A program made the translations under genes and the position numbers. From positions 2,356,001-2,420,000 of the forward strand of contig NZ_CP066339.1 in the NCBI RefSeq assembly GCF_016406125.1: a DNA stretch of 64,000 nucleotides, in the 5' to 3' direction. Within the stretch, counting starts at the first letter, position 1. Each line of letters opens with the position of its first letter. Source of the DNA: Alicyclobacillus sp. SO9 (lineage in GTDB: Bacteria; Bacillota; Bacilli; Alicyclobacillales; Alicyclobacillaceae). This document shows, piece after piece, positions 54,982 to 64,000 of the stretch. The notes beneath the pieces are model-generated. The model ran no database searches. It was not told the origin of the DNA and worked only from the letters and a program-made list of their open reading frames with translations.

Positions 54982-55872
54982 ATGGATTATGGGCGACTGG
55001 TAACTGCAATGGTAACGCCCTTTACGGAAAGCGGGGAATTGGATGAGTTGGGCATCAGAAGGATAGTAAACCACCTTCTGGAGACTGGAACCACAGCCAT
55101 TGTTGCTGCTGGTACGACGGGAGAATCCCCGACCCTTACTCATTCGGAAAAACTGCGTCTGTTTCAACTGACGGTTGAAGCGGTCAACAAGAGAGTACCT
55201 GTGATAGCCGGGACTGGCAGTAATGACACGAAATCAGCGGTCGAATTGTCACAGGAGGCTGCAGCGGTGGGTGTGGACGGTTTGCTGCAGGTCTCACCGT
55301 ACTATAATAAGCCTTCACAAGAAGGGTTGTATCAGCATTTTAAGACGGTGGCGGAAGCTGTCAATCTACCCATCATGCTCTACAACATCCCGGGCCGCTG
55401 CGGCGTAAATATTGACGTTGATACGGTCTTGCGTTTGGCTCAGATACCGAATATTACGTCCATTAAAGAAGCCAGCGGGAACTTCTCCTACATCGCCGAA
55501 CTGGCCGCCAAGAAGTCTGATGATTTCTTGATGTACAGCGGAGATGACAAGTTCACACTCCCGATTATGTCGCTGGGAGGTTACGGTGTCGTCAGTGTTG
55601 CTGCTCATGTTGTTGGCCAAGAGATGACAGCAATGATTGATGCGTTCCTGACAGGCGATACTGCAGAGGCTGCAGTCTGGAACGGTCGTTTGATGCCAAT
55701 GTTTACAACGCTGTTTAAGACAAGTAACCCCAGCCCCTTGAAAGCCGCTTTAAGGATGATGAATGTGGATGCAGGTCCTTTACGTCTGCCCTTGGTAGAG
55801 GCTCCTGTTGAAGTTCAGAACTTGCTCAAGGAAGAACTGGAGCGACTCGGGAAGATGCAGCTACCCGTGTAG
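54982..55872 (+). CDS. dapA: 4-hydroxy-tetrahydrodipicolinate synthase
   Basis: 296 residues. GTTGESPTLTHSEK loop, Tyr134 in YNIPGRCGVN and Schiff-base Lys162 in SIKEASGN, with spacing as in E. coli (133, 161). It condenses aspartate semialdehyde and pyruvate; its product feeds both DAP and dipicolinate. ATG at 54982 follows GAGGTGG. A strong terminator ends the asd-dapG-dapA unit. Confidence 0.97.
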   Translation: MDYGRLVTAMVTPFTESGELDELGIRRIVNHLLETGTTAIVAAGTTGESPTLTHSEKLRLFQLTVEAVNKRVPVIAGTGSNDTKSAVELSQEAAAVGVDGLLQVSPYYNKPSQEGLYQHFKTVAEAVNLPIMLYNIPGRCGVNIDVDTVLRLAQIPNITSIKEASGNFSYIAELAAKKSDDFLMYSGDDKFTLPIMSLGGYGVVSVAAHVVGQEMTAMIDAFLTGDTAEAAVWNGRLMPMFTTLFKTSNPSPLKAALRMMNVDAGPLRLPLVEAPVEVQNLLKEELERLGKMQLPV

Positions 55873-55913
55873 CGGTACAGGAGAATTTTTAAAGTTGTAG
55901 AACCACGCTTACG

Positions 55914-55946
55914 AGGTGCTTTAGCATTGGCTGAAGCACCTTTTTT
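55914..55946 (+). terminator. Intrinsic terminator after dapA
   Basis: GGTGCTTTAGC (55915-55925) pairs with GCTGAAGCACC (55930-55940), 11 bp with one G-U, loop ATTG, followed by six T. Confidence 0.92.
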
Positions 55947-55966
55947 GTTGACTTTCGTTGGGGAAG

Positions 55967-55995
55967 TTGTAGAGGGTGACGGAAAGCTGTATAAT
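55967..55995 (+). promoter_or_regulatory. Promoter upstream of the RNase J gene
   Basis: TTGTAG (55967-55972), 17 bases, TATAAT (55990-55995). The leader to the TTG start at 56232 is about 230 bases and otherwise shows no feature. Confidence 0.65.
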
Positions 55996-56231
55996 GACAA
56001 CTAAGTGAATGGTGCGGCGGCTTTGAAAACGGATTGAATCAACCTACCCTTACTTGGACGGACCGGAAGTATGGGACCTGGGATTTGTATGTCTTGAAAA
56101 GGGCATCCTGAGACCGTTTAGTGTGCGAGTCTGTTATGAACGCGCATCAGGAACGGCAGCACATTCATATGTAAAAATCGTTGTTTTTGTATTTCAGAAA
56201 CAATGCTTCAGCAAATCGCGGAGGTGCAATT

Positions 56232-57887
56232 TTGGCAAAGAGGAAGAAATTATCAATAATTCCACTAGGTGGGGTTGGCGAGATCGGGAAAAACATGACC
56301 GCCTACTGCTACGGGAATGACATTATTGTTGTGGATGCAGGTCTGAAGTTTCCAGAAGAAGAAATGCTTGGCATTGATATAGTGATACCGGATATTTCCT
56401 ATCTGTTGGAGAACAAAGACAAGGTTCGCGGCATCTTTCTGACACATGGTCATGAAGACCATATCGGGGGACTGCCATATGTTCTGAAAAGCTTGAACGT
56501 GCCGGTTTACGGCACCAAGTTGACGTTGGGTCTCGTTTCCGGAAAGCTGAAGGAACACGGCTTGTCTGATACAGTGCAGTTAAACGAGATTGACAGTAAA
56601 TCGAGAATTCAGGTTGGTTCCTTTACGGTGTCGTTTTTTTACGTTAATCACAGCATCCCGGATTCTGGCGGGTTTGCGATTAATACGCCGGAGGGTCTGG
56701 TGGTGCACACGGGTGACTTCAAGGTGGACCATACGCCTGTTGACGGTCGACACGCAGATTTAAACAAATTAGCCGAATATGGGGACAAGGGTGTTCTTGC
56801 ACTAGTTGCCGACAGTACGAATGCAGAACGTCCCGGGTTTACGCCTTCTGAACGATCCGTTGGCAAAACCATTGATGACATTGTCGCAAAGACGGACGGC
56901 CGCCTTATTTTGGCAACATTTGCGTCGAACATTCACAGGTTGCAACAGGTTATCCTGTCGGCGGAAAAGTATGGGCGTAAAGTTGCGGTCATTGGTCGCA
57001 GCATGGTGAATAACATCCAGACAGCCATCGATTTAGGGTATTTGGAAATTGAGCCAAGCACTTTAATCGACCCTGACGACATCAACAAGGTTCCAGCTGA
57101 AAAGCTGATTATCCTTTCAACGGGATCGCAAGGCGAACCGATGTCTGCGTTGACTCGGATGGCGAGAAATGCGCACCGGAAGGTGGAGATTTACCCCGGA
57201 GACACAGTGGTTTTGGCAAGTTCGCCAATCCCCGGAAATGAATTGTCGATTTCTCGCACAATCGATCAATTATTCCGGATTGGTGCAAACGTCATTTATC
57301 AAGGTGTTCACGTATCGGGTCACGGCAGCCAGGAAGAACTGAAACTGATGCTGAATTTGGTCCGTCCTCAGTATTTCGTTCCGGTTCACGGTGAATTTCG
57401 CATGCAGCGCAGACATGCAATGCTGGCAGAAGAAACCGGGGTTGAGCCTGAGAACGTATTTATTCTCGACTTGGGCGATGTCCTGGAGTTCGAAAATAAG
57501 GAGGCTCACCTGGGTGCCAAGATTTCAGCCGGTATGGTGATGATTGACGGTCTGGGTGTGGGCGATGTTGGAAATATCGTCTTGCGGGATCGGAAGTTAT
57601 TGTCACAGGATGGCATCTTGGTAGTCGTTGTCACTCTAGGGAAGACGACCGGCGCGATTCTTTCCGGGCCAGACATTATCTCTCGCGGATTTGTCTATGT
57701 TCGTGAATCTGAAGCGCTTTTGGAAGAGGCAAGCAAACTTGTTGAAAATACCCTTGGCAAACTGGTTGCTGAAAACGTCAGTGAGTGGTCATCCTTGAAG
57801 ACAGCGGTCAGAGACACCCTGGGGCGCTTCTTGTATGAGCAAACGCGTCGGCGGCCTATGATTCTGCCGATTATCATGGAAGTTTGA
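56232..57887 (+). CDS. Ribonuclease J
   Basis: 551 residues from TTG at 56232, 6 bases after CGGAGGTG. Metallo-beta-lactamase core with complete zinc motif HGHEDH (residues 72-77), HTGDFKVDHTPVDG, the beta-CASP insert and VHVSGHGSQEELKLM, then the C-terminal domain. It provides 5'-3' exonuclease and endonuclease activity in mRNA turnover. The locus (between dapA and tepA) is that of B. subtilis rnjB, whose product has a degenerate zinc motif, whereas this one has an intact J1-like site. Either name could apply, so no symbol is given. Confidence 0.93.
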   Translation: MAKRKKLSIIPLGGVGEIGKNMTAYCYGNDIIVVDAGLKFPEEEMLGIDIVIPDISYLLENKDKVRGIFLTHGHEDHIGGLPYVLKSLNVPVYGTKLTLGLVSGKLKEHGLSDTVQLNEIDSKSRIQVGSFTVSFFYVNHSIPDSGGFAINTPEGLVVHTGDFKVDHTPVDGRHADLNKLAEYGDKGVLALVADSTNAERPGFTPSERSVGKTIDDIVAKTDGRLILATFASNIHRLQQVILSAEKYGRKVAVIGRSMVNNIQTAIDLGYLEIEPSTLIDPDDINKVPAEKLIILSTGSQGEPMSALTRMARNAHRKVEIYPGDTVVLASSPIPGNELSISRTIDQLFRIGANVIYQGVHVSGHGSQEELKLMLNLVRPQYFVPVHGEFRMQRRHAMLAEETGVEPENVFILDLGDVLEFENKEAHLGAKISAGMVMIDGLGVGDVGNIVLRDRKLLSQDGILVVVVTLGKTTGAILSGPDIISRGFVYVRESEALLEEASKLVENTLGKLVAENVSEWSSLKTAVRDTLGRFLYEQTRRRPMILPIIMEV

Positions 57888-57910
57888 TGATTCACCCCAA
57901 ACACATGTGG

Positions 57911-57937
57911 AGCCTGCCTACTGAGGCAGGCTTTTTT
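57911..57937 (+). terminator. Intrinsic terminator after RNase J gene
   Basis: GCCTGCCT (57912-57919) pairs perfectly with AGGCAGGC (57924-57931), loop ACTG, followed by six T. Confidence 0.93.
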
Positions 57938-57967
57938 GTATGCTTGCGCGATTGTCTCCTCATACTA
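57938..57967 (+). promoter_or_regulatory. Sigma-G-type promoter of tepA
   Basis: GTATG (57938-57942), 18 bases, CATACTA (57961-57967). Both boxes and the spacing fit the forespore sigma-G consensus GHATR-N18-CATnHTA. It starts right after the terminator and ends 29 bases before the tepA GTG. tepA acts in spore outgrowth, so forespore expression is expected. Confidence 0.7.
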
Positions 57968-57996
57968 CATCTGTGAGTCTGAGAGGAGATGGGAAT

Positions 57997-58734
57997 GTGC
58001 CTAATGGAAATGAACCTGATACACAGCAGCAATCCCCGGAGGCCAAGGAAGATTCCGCGATACGGGGGATTGAAGCTTTGGGGCAACCGCAGCCTGCAAA
58101 GCCTCAATCAAAGCTTTATACGGTTTCCATCATTGGTCAGATAGAAGGACATGTGGTGCTGCCGGCTCAGAACAAGACCACTAAATATGAACACATTATT
58201 CCCCAACTGGTCGCGGTAGAGCAGAACAAGGACATTGAAGGTCTTCTGCTCATACTGAACACCCTTGGCGGCGACGTTGAGGCTGGGTTGGCCATCGCTG
58301 AGATGGTTGCCAGCCTGAGTAAGCCTACAGTGGGACTCGTGCTCGGGGGAGGCCATTCGATTGGCGTTCCGATTGCTGTGAGCACTGACTACACGTATAT
58401 CGCTGAGACGGCCTCTATGACAATTCACCCGATTAGACTGACCGGAATGGTCATTGGAGCGCCTCAGTCTTTTGAATACATGGAAAAGATGCAGGAGCGT
58501 GTGATTCGTTTCGTCGTCGGCCACTCACGGATTACGGAGCACACATTTCGCAATTTAATGTTGAACACCGGTGAACTTGCACGTGATATTGGGACGAATA
58601 TTGTGGGGATAGATGCAGTCAACTACGGGCTCGTGAATGAAATTGGCGGCCTAAACAAAGCGTTAGCTAAACTTCAGTCAATGGTGACACAGACAAAGCG
58701 TCAGCAGCAGATGGGAGTGGGGCTCACACAATGA
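57997..58734 (+). CDS. tepA: ClpP-like protease TepA (spore outgrowth)
   Basis: 245 residues from GTG, 8 bases after GAGAGGAG. A hydrophilic N-terminal tail (about 1-40) is followed by a ClpP/crotonase-like fold. [23 protein letters not shown] (Ser121) and MTIHPIR (His144) correspond to the ClpP-type active site. The B. subtilis homologue (YmfB/TepA) contributes to breakdown of small acid-soluble spore proteins. Its stop overlaps the start of the ylzJ-like gene (ATGA). Confidence 0.9.
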   Translation: MPNGNEPDTQQQSPEAKEDSAIRGIEALGQPQPAKPQSKLYTVSIIGQIEGHVVLPAQNKTTKYEHIIPQLVAVEQNKDIEGLLLILNTLGGDVEAGLAIAEMVASLSKPTVGLVLGGGHSIGVPIAVSTDYTYIAETASMTIHPIRLTGMVIGAPQSFEYMEKMQERVIRFVVGHSRITEHTFRNLMLNTGELARDIGTNIVGIDAVNYGLVNEIGGLNKALAKLQSMVTQTKRQQQMGVGLTQ

Positions 58735-58952
58735 CACTGTTTTGGAGTCTTAGGTCTTTTGAACAGGTGATGGAAGGCTGTGACAAGGATTACGAACTTG
58801 AGGAACTGAACGTGGGGTCAGCTATTATGCTGATTGAAAATGTGGGAGGCCAGAGGCGGATTTCTCGGCTGATCAGCCCCGATGCAAATGACTACTTAAA
58901 CCCCGACTGGCAGCCTGGAACTATACTCGGTGAGCGGGCTAAAAACAAGTAG
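58731..58952 (+). CDS. YlzJ-like small protein
   Basis: 73 residues. The pattern [30 protein letters not shown] and PDWQPGTIL resembles the YlzJ family (in B. subtilis ylzJ sits between tepA and spoIIIE). The ATG overlaps the tepA stop by four bases, so it is translated with tepA and probably belongs to the same forespore transcript. Function unknown. Confidence 0.82.
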   Translation: MTLFWSLRSFEQVMEGCDKDYELEELNVGSAIMLIENVGGQRRISRLISPDANDYLNPDWQPGTILGERAKNK

Positions 58953-59039
58953 CTTGGCCTTCCCGGCAGGAATGGTGCGCCTTGCCTCGAATTTATCATA
59001 CGGAGTATGCTGTGTTCGAGACATGTAGGAGGCGCACCA

Positions 59040-61520
59040 ATGGGAAAGAAGCAACACAAGCAACATGTACTTCGGTATGAATTAACTGGGCTGGGATTGC
59101 TTGCTCTCGCAGCTTTGGCTTTAGGTCGCCTAGGAATTGTCGGACGGTCTATTGATGTAGCGTTCATTTACCTGACAGGAAGCTGGAGTTTTCTTGTCCC
59201 GCTGTTTATTGGGTACGCTGCAGTTTACATCATGATACAGCGCAGTGCATTTCCGTGGAACAGTCGACATATGGGACTCTTGATTTTATTTCTGAGTTTG
59301 CTGACCTATCTTGAAATGTGGTTTTTTCAACAGGTGCTGCCGTATTATCAAGGGAATCCGCCCTTGTTTCACGTCACACTGACGGCGGTCAAAAACATGG
59401 GCGTAGCAGTCTTACATCCCGCCAAGGCGCCCCCGGGCAGTGTATCCGGTGCAGGCGGGGGGCTCGTCGGGTATGCGTTGTTCAGCGTATTCTACAAGCT
59501 GTTCGGCGGACCTGGAGCACACCTGTTAGGTGTGAAGGTGATGCTGGTATTTGTTGTGATTATCGGAGCTGCACTTCTGACTCAACAGTCCCTGGTTGCC
59601 GGTATTCAAAGAGGCACCAGTTGGATGGAAAAGCGGCTGGACAGTCTATGGACTGGCAGTAAGCAGTACATAGATGTGTTGTTTGGGGCGGGTGACAGCG
59701 GGCGGAAGGATAAAAAAAGCGAAGGGAAGAAAAGCGCCAAGAAACGGTCTGCGCCGGACAGAGGACGGGACAAGTCTGCAGGCCTCGTCTTGGATGCAGA
59801 GTGGTCAGAATCCCATCATTCAGAGGTTGAGACGCCGGTGGTGAGAGATTTTGCTGCAGGAGCAGGGGATACGTCCGGTGTAGAAGAGCAAACATCATCG
59901 GATGCTCCAGACGCAGCGAAGGGGCATTTGCAGCAGGTAGGAAACCAGTTGACAATGAAGTTTCCGGATGCTCCTTCTTCCCGCCCAAAAGATGCGCCTG
60001 TGAAAAGTGCAAAAAAGGCAACAGAAGAAGGGCCGATAGAGCCGTACACAGTAGGAGTTCCTGTGCGAGACGAAAACTACCGGCTGCCGTCCGTCCGGAT
60101 GCTGAGCGTCCCGAAAGGCGGAAGAAGTGGTTTTGACCATAAAAGCGCTCAGGAGAACGCACGAAAGCTGGAACAAACCCTGGAGAGCTTTGGTGTTAAG
60201 GCAAAAGTGCTAGAGATTAGCCGCGGCCCGACTGTAACTCGTTATGAACTGCAACCGGCCATCGGTGTCAAGGTATCCCGCGTCGTTAATTTGACCGACG
60301 ACATTGCTCTTGCCTTGGCAGCTCAAGACATACGTGTAGAAGCACCGGTGCCTGGGAAATCGGTCATCGGTATTGAAGTGCCGAATGCAGAGGTTTCCGT
60401 TGTGACACTGCGCGAGGTGTTGGAGTCACCGGAGTTTACCAATGGGCAAAGTAAGCTGTCTCTTGCCTTGGGGCGCGACATTAGCGGCGCTGCCATTGTT
60501 GGGGACCTCCAAAAAATGCCGCACTTGTTGGTGGCAGGGGCAACGGGATCGGGAAAGAGTGTCTGTATCAACGGCATTATTACGGCCGTGCTGATGAAGG
60601 CTAAGCCGCATGAAGTGAAGTTCTTGATGATTGACCCGAAAATGGTGGAATTAAGCGTATATAACGGTATCCCTCACTTACTGGCACCCGTGGTAACGGA
60701 CCCGCGTAAGGCTGCATTTGCATTGAAGAAAGTCATCCAGGAGATGGAATCTCGTTACCGTTCGTTTGCAGAGCGTGGAGCGCGTGACATCGAAAGGTAC
60801 AACCAAATGCTTCGGTCTGACGGACTCGATGAGCTTCCGTATATCGTTGTAATTGTTGATGAATTGGCAGACTTAATGATGGTGGCACCTGGAGACGTGG
60901 AAGACGCGATTTGCCGAATTGCCCAAATGGCAAGAGCGGCTGGAATTCACCTAATTGTGGCGACACAGCGTCCGTCTGTCGATGTAATTACGGGTGTCAT
61001 CAAGGCAAACATACCTAGCAGAATTGCCTTCTCTGTGTCTTCTATGGCCGACTCGAGGACGATTCTGGACTCGGGCGGTGCAGAAAAACTGTTAGGTCGC
61101 GGCGACATGCTCTACGTCCCCGTCGGTGCATCGAAACCTACGCGTGTTCAGGGTGCATTCATTTCAGAGGATGAGATTGAGCGTCTGGTGGACTACGTGA
61201 AGACACAGCAAGATGCAGTGTATACAGTTGACTTAAATCACGTGGGAGAAACGCAAGAAGAGAGTGCTGCGGCGGAATTGGACCCGCTCTTTTCTGATGC
61301 TGTGGATTTGGTCATTGACAATGGACAAGCTTCCGTGTCCATGATTCAACGCAGGTTCCGAGTAGGGTATGCGCGTGCGGCAAGAATTGTTGACCAAATG
61401 GAGTTGCAAGGGATGGTTGGACACTTCGAAGGCAGCAAACCGAGAGAAGTCCTTGTTGCGAAAGAACAGTGGGAACAAATAAAACAGGGACACCCGGGAG
61501 ACGGTCCTGTGTCAGAATGA
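59040..61520 (+). CDS. spoIIIE: FtsK/SpoIIIE-family DNA translocase
   Basis: 826 residues. Four N-terminal membrane helices (about 20-185), a charged linker (about 210-360), and the motor: alpha domain from about 370, Walker A GATGSGKS at 500-507, Walker [12 protein letters not shown], and the gamma DNA-recognition domain ([33 protein letters not shown]) at the C-terminus. It pumps the chromosome into the forespore and/or resolves DNA at the septum. Synteny behind tepA-ylzJ argues for SpoIIIE. ATG at 59040 follows TAGGAGGCG. Confidence 0.93.
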   Translation: MGKKQHKQHVLRYELTGLGLLALAALALGRLGIVGRSIDVAFIYLTGSWSFLVPLFIGYAAVYIMIQRSAFPWNSRHMGLLILFLSLLTYLEMWFFQQVLPYYQGNPPLFHVTLTAVKNMGVAVLHPAKAPPGSVSGAGGGLVGYALFSVFYKLFGGPGAHLLGVKVMLVFVVIIGAALLTQQSLVAGIQRGTSWMEKRLDSLWTGSKQYIDVLFGAGDSGRKDKKSEGKKSAKKRSAPDRGRDKSAGLVLDAEWSESHHSEVETPVVRDFAAGAGDTSGVEEQTSSDAPDAAKGHLQQVGNQLTMKFPDAPSSRPKDAPVKSAKKATEEGPIEPYTVGVPVRDENYRLPSVRMLSVPKGGRSGFDHKSAQENARKLEQTLESFGVKAKVLEISRGPTVTRYELQPAIGVKVSRVVNLTDDIALALAAQDIRVEAPVPGKSVIGIEVPNAEVSVVTLREVLESPEFTNGQSKLSLALGRDISGAAIVGDLQKMPHLLVAGATGSGKSVCINGIITAVLMKAKPHEVKFLMIDPKMVELSVYNGIPHLLAPVVTDPRKAAFALKKVIQEMESRYRSFAERGARDIERYNQMLRSDGLDELPYIVVIVDELADLMMVAPGDVEDAICRIAQMARAAGIHLIVATQRPSVDVITGVIKANIPSRIAFSVSSMADSRTILDSGGAEKLLGRGDMLYVPVGASKPTRVQGAFISEDEIERLVDYVKTQQDAVYTVDLNHVGETQEESAAAELDPLFSDAVDLVIDNGQASVSMIQRRFRVGYARAARIVDQMELQGMVGHFEGSKPREVLVAKEQWEQIKQGHPGDGPVSE

Positions 61521-61755
61521 TGCGGGAGGAGTGTCTGTTTCAATGAAAGCAGCTGCAGTTGTGCGAAGATGGCCATTGCTCTGCTTTGAGACGACCTGGC
61601 ACGAGGTGGATAATGGAAGGAGCGGCGCAAGCCAAAAAGTTCGTGTGAAGCAAAGAAGTTCATGTGAAATAGATATGAAATCTCCTTGCGAATCATAGAG
61701 TAAAACAGGACAAGTTGGTCCATCTATGCTCATAGATTCGCAGGGGGTGAGACCG

Positions 61756-62328
61756 TTGTTTGCAGTGAGAGGGAAGTCGAATAAAGGCGGTTTGTTGATG
61801 ACCGTCATCGCATTTGGCGCTATGGCGTATGCTGTTGTCATGCTAGTCATGTCTCACACTGGCATCTTGAATCGGCCGTCTTCCCAGACGGTTTCTGGTC
61901 AGAAGGCTACACAAGCAGCCGCTGGCAATGTGCCCAACGGTATTTTGCATCAAGTTGCAAAGCAATTGAACAATGTATCGGCGGTAAATGAACTATATGT
62001 ACAAGCTGCTCCCACTGGTGGGTATATCGTGTCCGCCACTGCCCAAGTCAACTCAAAAGCGACGAATCAGCAGATTAAGACGGTGATTAACAATTACTTG
62101 CAAGGATTGTATGGTGGAAGTGTAAATGTGAGCGATGCACAGATATACATCCTCCAAAACGGCATAATTGTCGCTGGGGCCGGTCTGGGGAGAAGCGCAT
62201 ACAACAAGCTGGCAAGTACAACGGAGACAAAACCCTTTTCGCTCACTCAGCAATTGAAGACGCCCGGTATCACCAGTCAGGGGGTTAATAACGATTGGCT
62301 GGAATCCCAAGTCCCGGCATCACCGTGA
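61756..62328 (+). CDS. Membrane-anchored protein of unknown function
   Basis: 190 residues. TTG at 61756 lies 5-6 bases after GGGGGTGAG; an ATG at 61726 has no ribosome binding site. One membrane helix at about 14-34 (LMTVIAFGAMAYAVVMLV), then an extracytoplasmic region rich in Ala, Gln, Asn and Val that alternates polar and hydrophobic residues (YIVSATAQVNSKATNQQIKT, ... VNVSDAQIYILQNGIIVAGAG). This suggests a small alpha/beta domain. The family is not recognised. The 235-base gap upstream contains a 13-bp imperfect direct repeat (61637, 61656). Confidence 0.75.
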   Translation: MFAVRGKSNKGGLLMTVIAFGAMAYAVVMLVMSHTGILNRPSSQTVSGQKATQAAAGNVPNGILHQVAKQLNNVSAVNELYVQAAPTGGYIVSATAQVNSKATNQQIKTVINNYLQGLYGGSVNVSDAQIYILQNGIIVAGAGLGRSAYNKLASTTETKPFSLTQQLKTPGITSQGVNNDWLESQVPASP

Positions 62329-62368
62329 GTTGTCGGGAATTGGGCTGCTAATGACATATTTGTCAATG

Positions 62369-62713
62369 TCAGCGACGGCGGTGAGACCCAATCATATAGG
62401 CATGGGTAAAACCAATATCACGCCTGCGCACTTCTCTGATGAGTGAGCGAACAATAGGTTCATGTCCGGTCTTCATGAGAACTTCAATAATTGTGTGAGA
62501 AGTGAAGGGTTCGTCTAGAGAATTTACGACTTCCGGGTTATCTGCCAAGTAGTCCAGCCACCGATCATCGTAAGCTTCTCCTCGGCGCCGCTTATATGCA
62601 GCCTCATACAAATCGCGGACAGAGACCGGTAGATTGAGCGTATTCAGGTAAAAGTCCAATTGATACAATGCTTTTGCCACGGACAGATGTTCTCCATGGG
62701 GTTGCCCTTCCAT
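62369..62713 (-). CDS. Small protein of unknown function
   Basis: 114 residues, soluble, strongly charged, probably helical. ATG at 62713 follows GAGGTGG by 7 bases; upstream in-frame codons to 62737 are not needed. It contains YKRRRGEAYDDRWLDYLADNP and ends with a basic tail (GSHRRR). Paired acidic and basic blocks and aromatic residues suggest a structured protein, but no family is recognised. It converges with the membrane-anchored gene (40 bases apart) and is divergent from the lipoprotein gene. Confidence 0.7.
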   Translation of the reverse strand: MEGQPHGEHLSVAKALYQLDFYLNTLNLPVSVRDLYEAAYKRRRGEAYDDRWLDYLADNPEVVNSLDEPFTSHTIIEVLMKTGHEPIVRSLIREVRRRDIGFTHAYMIGSHRRR

Positions 62714-62860
62714 ATCAGTACCACCTCTTAGCTTCATTATTCACTGTTCTCGTTTGAAAGGCAAGGTGAGTATTCCCTCTTTAACCATGGTACAATATAC
62801 TTTGGTTGAGGAAAATATACAATGTCTCTGCAGACAGGCTGTTGAATAGGAGAAATCCCC

Positions 62861-63907
62861 GTGTACTTTTACCGTTTTCACCATGCTCGAAAAATAGTAC
62901 TCTTTACACTGATGACTATGACTGTTTCTGGGTGTGGCGCTCCAGATTTCGGTTCAATGAAACCGACTGTTTCGAAACCTGCGGCGGAGATCTTGGTAGT
63001 GAACAAAGCCGCTGGTTGGAGTGAGTCTGCACTAGCCAAACTGCGGCAAACAAATGCATCGCTGTCTTCGTTAGCAGTGTCTGTTCAGTCTGTTACAAGC
63101 AATGAGTTGCAGAGTCGGATGGATAAGTCGTCCATTCACAACAACGTGAATCTCTGTATCGTGGTATTCCCAGGAGATATTCCGGAGAGTGCCGTTCAAA
63201 TTGCCAAACAGCACACACAGACGGACTTTGAGTTTGTGGGAACATCTCCGGCACAAGGTTCGTCAAATAATATTGCACAGGTCGTACCAAATGACCTCAT
63301 TCCTGCCTACATTGCGGGTTGGCTTGCTGCTTCTGTCAATCCACCCAAGGCGGCCCACTTGATTGGCATGCTTACCAACGGACGTCAGAGCCTGAGCAAA
63401 CCTGAAATAGAGGCGCTCTTTGGCGGTATTTACAGCGCGGATCCGACCGCTGTATTAAAACCAGATACGAAGTTCACTTCGTCCGGAACTAATCTCACTG
63501 GCAATAGTTCTACGTCTTCTGGTGCACCTAAGCTTGGTGTACCTTCTGTAAGTGTGGAAGTGTCGCCCATATCCGCAAACAACGCCACTGTTTTGCAGGC
63601 TGCACATGCCGTTGTCTTCTCTGCTGTCAGCGCGACTGGGCCTGTTGTCTTGCAGCCGGGCCCCCCGTATCCCAAGGCAGTTCTGGGTGACCTTGAGTCT
63701 GTTGTGTCGAAACAGTGGAAGCCGGGTGTGAGAACCGTTGATAGCAGTCCGGCCTTAGTCTTAGCCGGCTCCGCGCTACCCAAGGGAACGAAGCAGGCGC
63801 TTGCACAATTAAATCCATCGAACGTTACGTCTAAATATGTGACGACAGCCTGGAAGGCGATTCCTAAGAACATACAAAAGAAGTGGCTGGCGCAGGTAGG
63901 GTTGTAA
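62861..63907 (+). CDS. Lipoprotein, possibly BMP/Med-like substrate-binding family
   Basis: 348 residues from GTG with AGGAGA 7 bases upstream. Lipobox VSGC with Cys25. The mature protein has IVVFPGDIPESAVQIAKQH, then DFEFVGTSP and DLIPAYIAGWLAA, HLIGMLTNG, reminiscent of basic-membrane-protein (BMP/Med) folds, where a solute-binding protein is common behind spoIIIE in other Bacilli. A Ser/Thr/Gly-rich insert lies at about 205-225. Homology to BMP proteins is weak by eye; it may be a diverged, non-transport member. Confidence 0.7.
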   Translation: MYFYRFHHARKIVLFTLMTMTVSGCGAPDFGSMKPTVSKPAAEILVVNKAAGWSESALAKLRQTNASLSSLAVSVQSVTSNELQSRMDKSSIHNNVNLCIVVFPGDIPESAVQIAKQHTQTDFEFVGTSPAQGSSNNIAQVVPNDLIPAYIAGWLAASVNPPKAAHLIGMLTNGRQSLSKPEIEALFGGIYSADPTAVLKPDTKFTSSGTNLTGNSSTSSGAPKLGVPSVSVEVSPISANNATVLQAAHAVVFSAVSATGPVVLQPGPPYPKAVLGDLESVVSKQWKPGVRTVDSSPALVLAGSALPKGTKQALAQLNPSNVTSKYVTTAWKAIPKNIQKKWLAQVGL

Positions 63908-63985
63908 CTACTTTATTCCTGAGTCGGAAATGTTTGTATCGTTACGGCTGGAACGCGGAAAGATAGTAGGAAAGGAGACCCTAAT

Positions 63986-64000
63986 ATGGGACGAGAGCAG
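63986..64000 (+). CDS. Start of a further gene, cut by the window end
   Basis: ATG at 63986 follows AAAGGAGACC by 5 bases; only MGREQ is visible. Identity cannot be judged. Confidence 0.5.

Overview
The window is a core-genome stretch of an endospore-forming, flagellated member of the Bacilli (Firmicutes). The evidence is sporulation and germination genes (dpaA/dpaB, a GerA-type receptor operon, tepA, spoIIIE-type ftsK), Gram-positive PolC, AGGAGG-type ribosome binding sites, many GTG/TTG starts, and the Bacillus-like order fliP-to-swrB, rpsB-tsf-pyrH-frr-uppS-cdsA-dxr-rseP-proS-polC, rimP-nusA-ylxR-ylxQ-infB-rbfA-nrnA-truB-ribF, rpsO-pnp-ylxY-mlpA and asd-dapG-dapA-rnj-tepA-ylzJ-ftsK. Base composition near 50% GC and the family set fit Alicyclobacillaceae; that placement is inference only.

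Layout. 1-9677: distal part of the fla/che operon (flagellar export gate, FlhF/FlhG, CheW/CheC/CheD, a SwrB-like protein), without cheB, cheA or sigD at their usual places. 9707-23064: translation and envelope block (ribosomal protein S2, EF-Ts, UMP kinase, ribosome recycling factor, undecaprenyl-PP and CDP-diacylglycerol synthesis, MEP isoprenoid enzyme, site-2 protease, ProRS, PolC). 23124-31639: a block not found at this place in B. subtilis: pheA, a reverse-strand germination receptor operon in the order A-C-small protein-B, a glutamate-synthase-like FMN protein, and reverse-strand typA. 31687-40430: nusA-infB operon, starting with a strong promoter that has a perfect inverted repeat over its -10 box and a terminator-like leader hairpin. 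40416-47736: ppx (reverse), rpsO, pnp, ylxY-like deacetylase, M16 peptidase, dUTPase.

47737-49176 is the one long stretch without an intact gene. It holds three unrelated tandem arrays (8 bp x16, 13 bp x4, 9 bp x5), a cluster of TTAGTG/CACTAA words, and on the reverse strand a protein-like reading frame broken by one stop codon. It ends in a sigma-K-type promoter for dpaA. dpaA and dpaB (dipicolinate synthase subunits), normally adjacent, are separated by an IS110-family element with an intact DEDD transposase. The element has a possible protective hairpin over the transposase ribosome binding site and a repeat-containing 3' noncoding stretch that may encode its guide (bridge/seek) RNA.

51888-63907: dpaB, lysine/diaminopimelate and dipicolinate precursor genes (asd, dapG, dapA), RNase J, the ClpP-like TepA behind a consensus sigma-G-type promoter, YlzJ-like, SpoIIIE/FtsK, two small proteins of unknown function and a BMP-like lipoprotein. 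A further gene begins at 63986 and runs off the window.

Together asd-dapG-dapA supply dihydrodipicolinate, which DpaA/DpaB oxidise to the spore-core dipicolinate. The insertion between dpaA and dpaB is therefore the feature most likely to have a phenotype.
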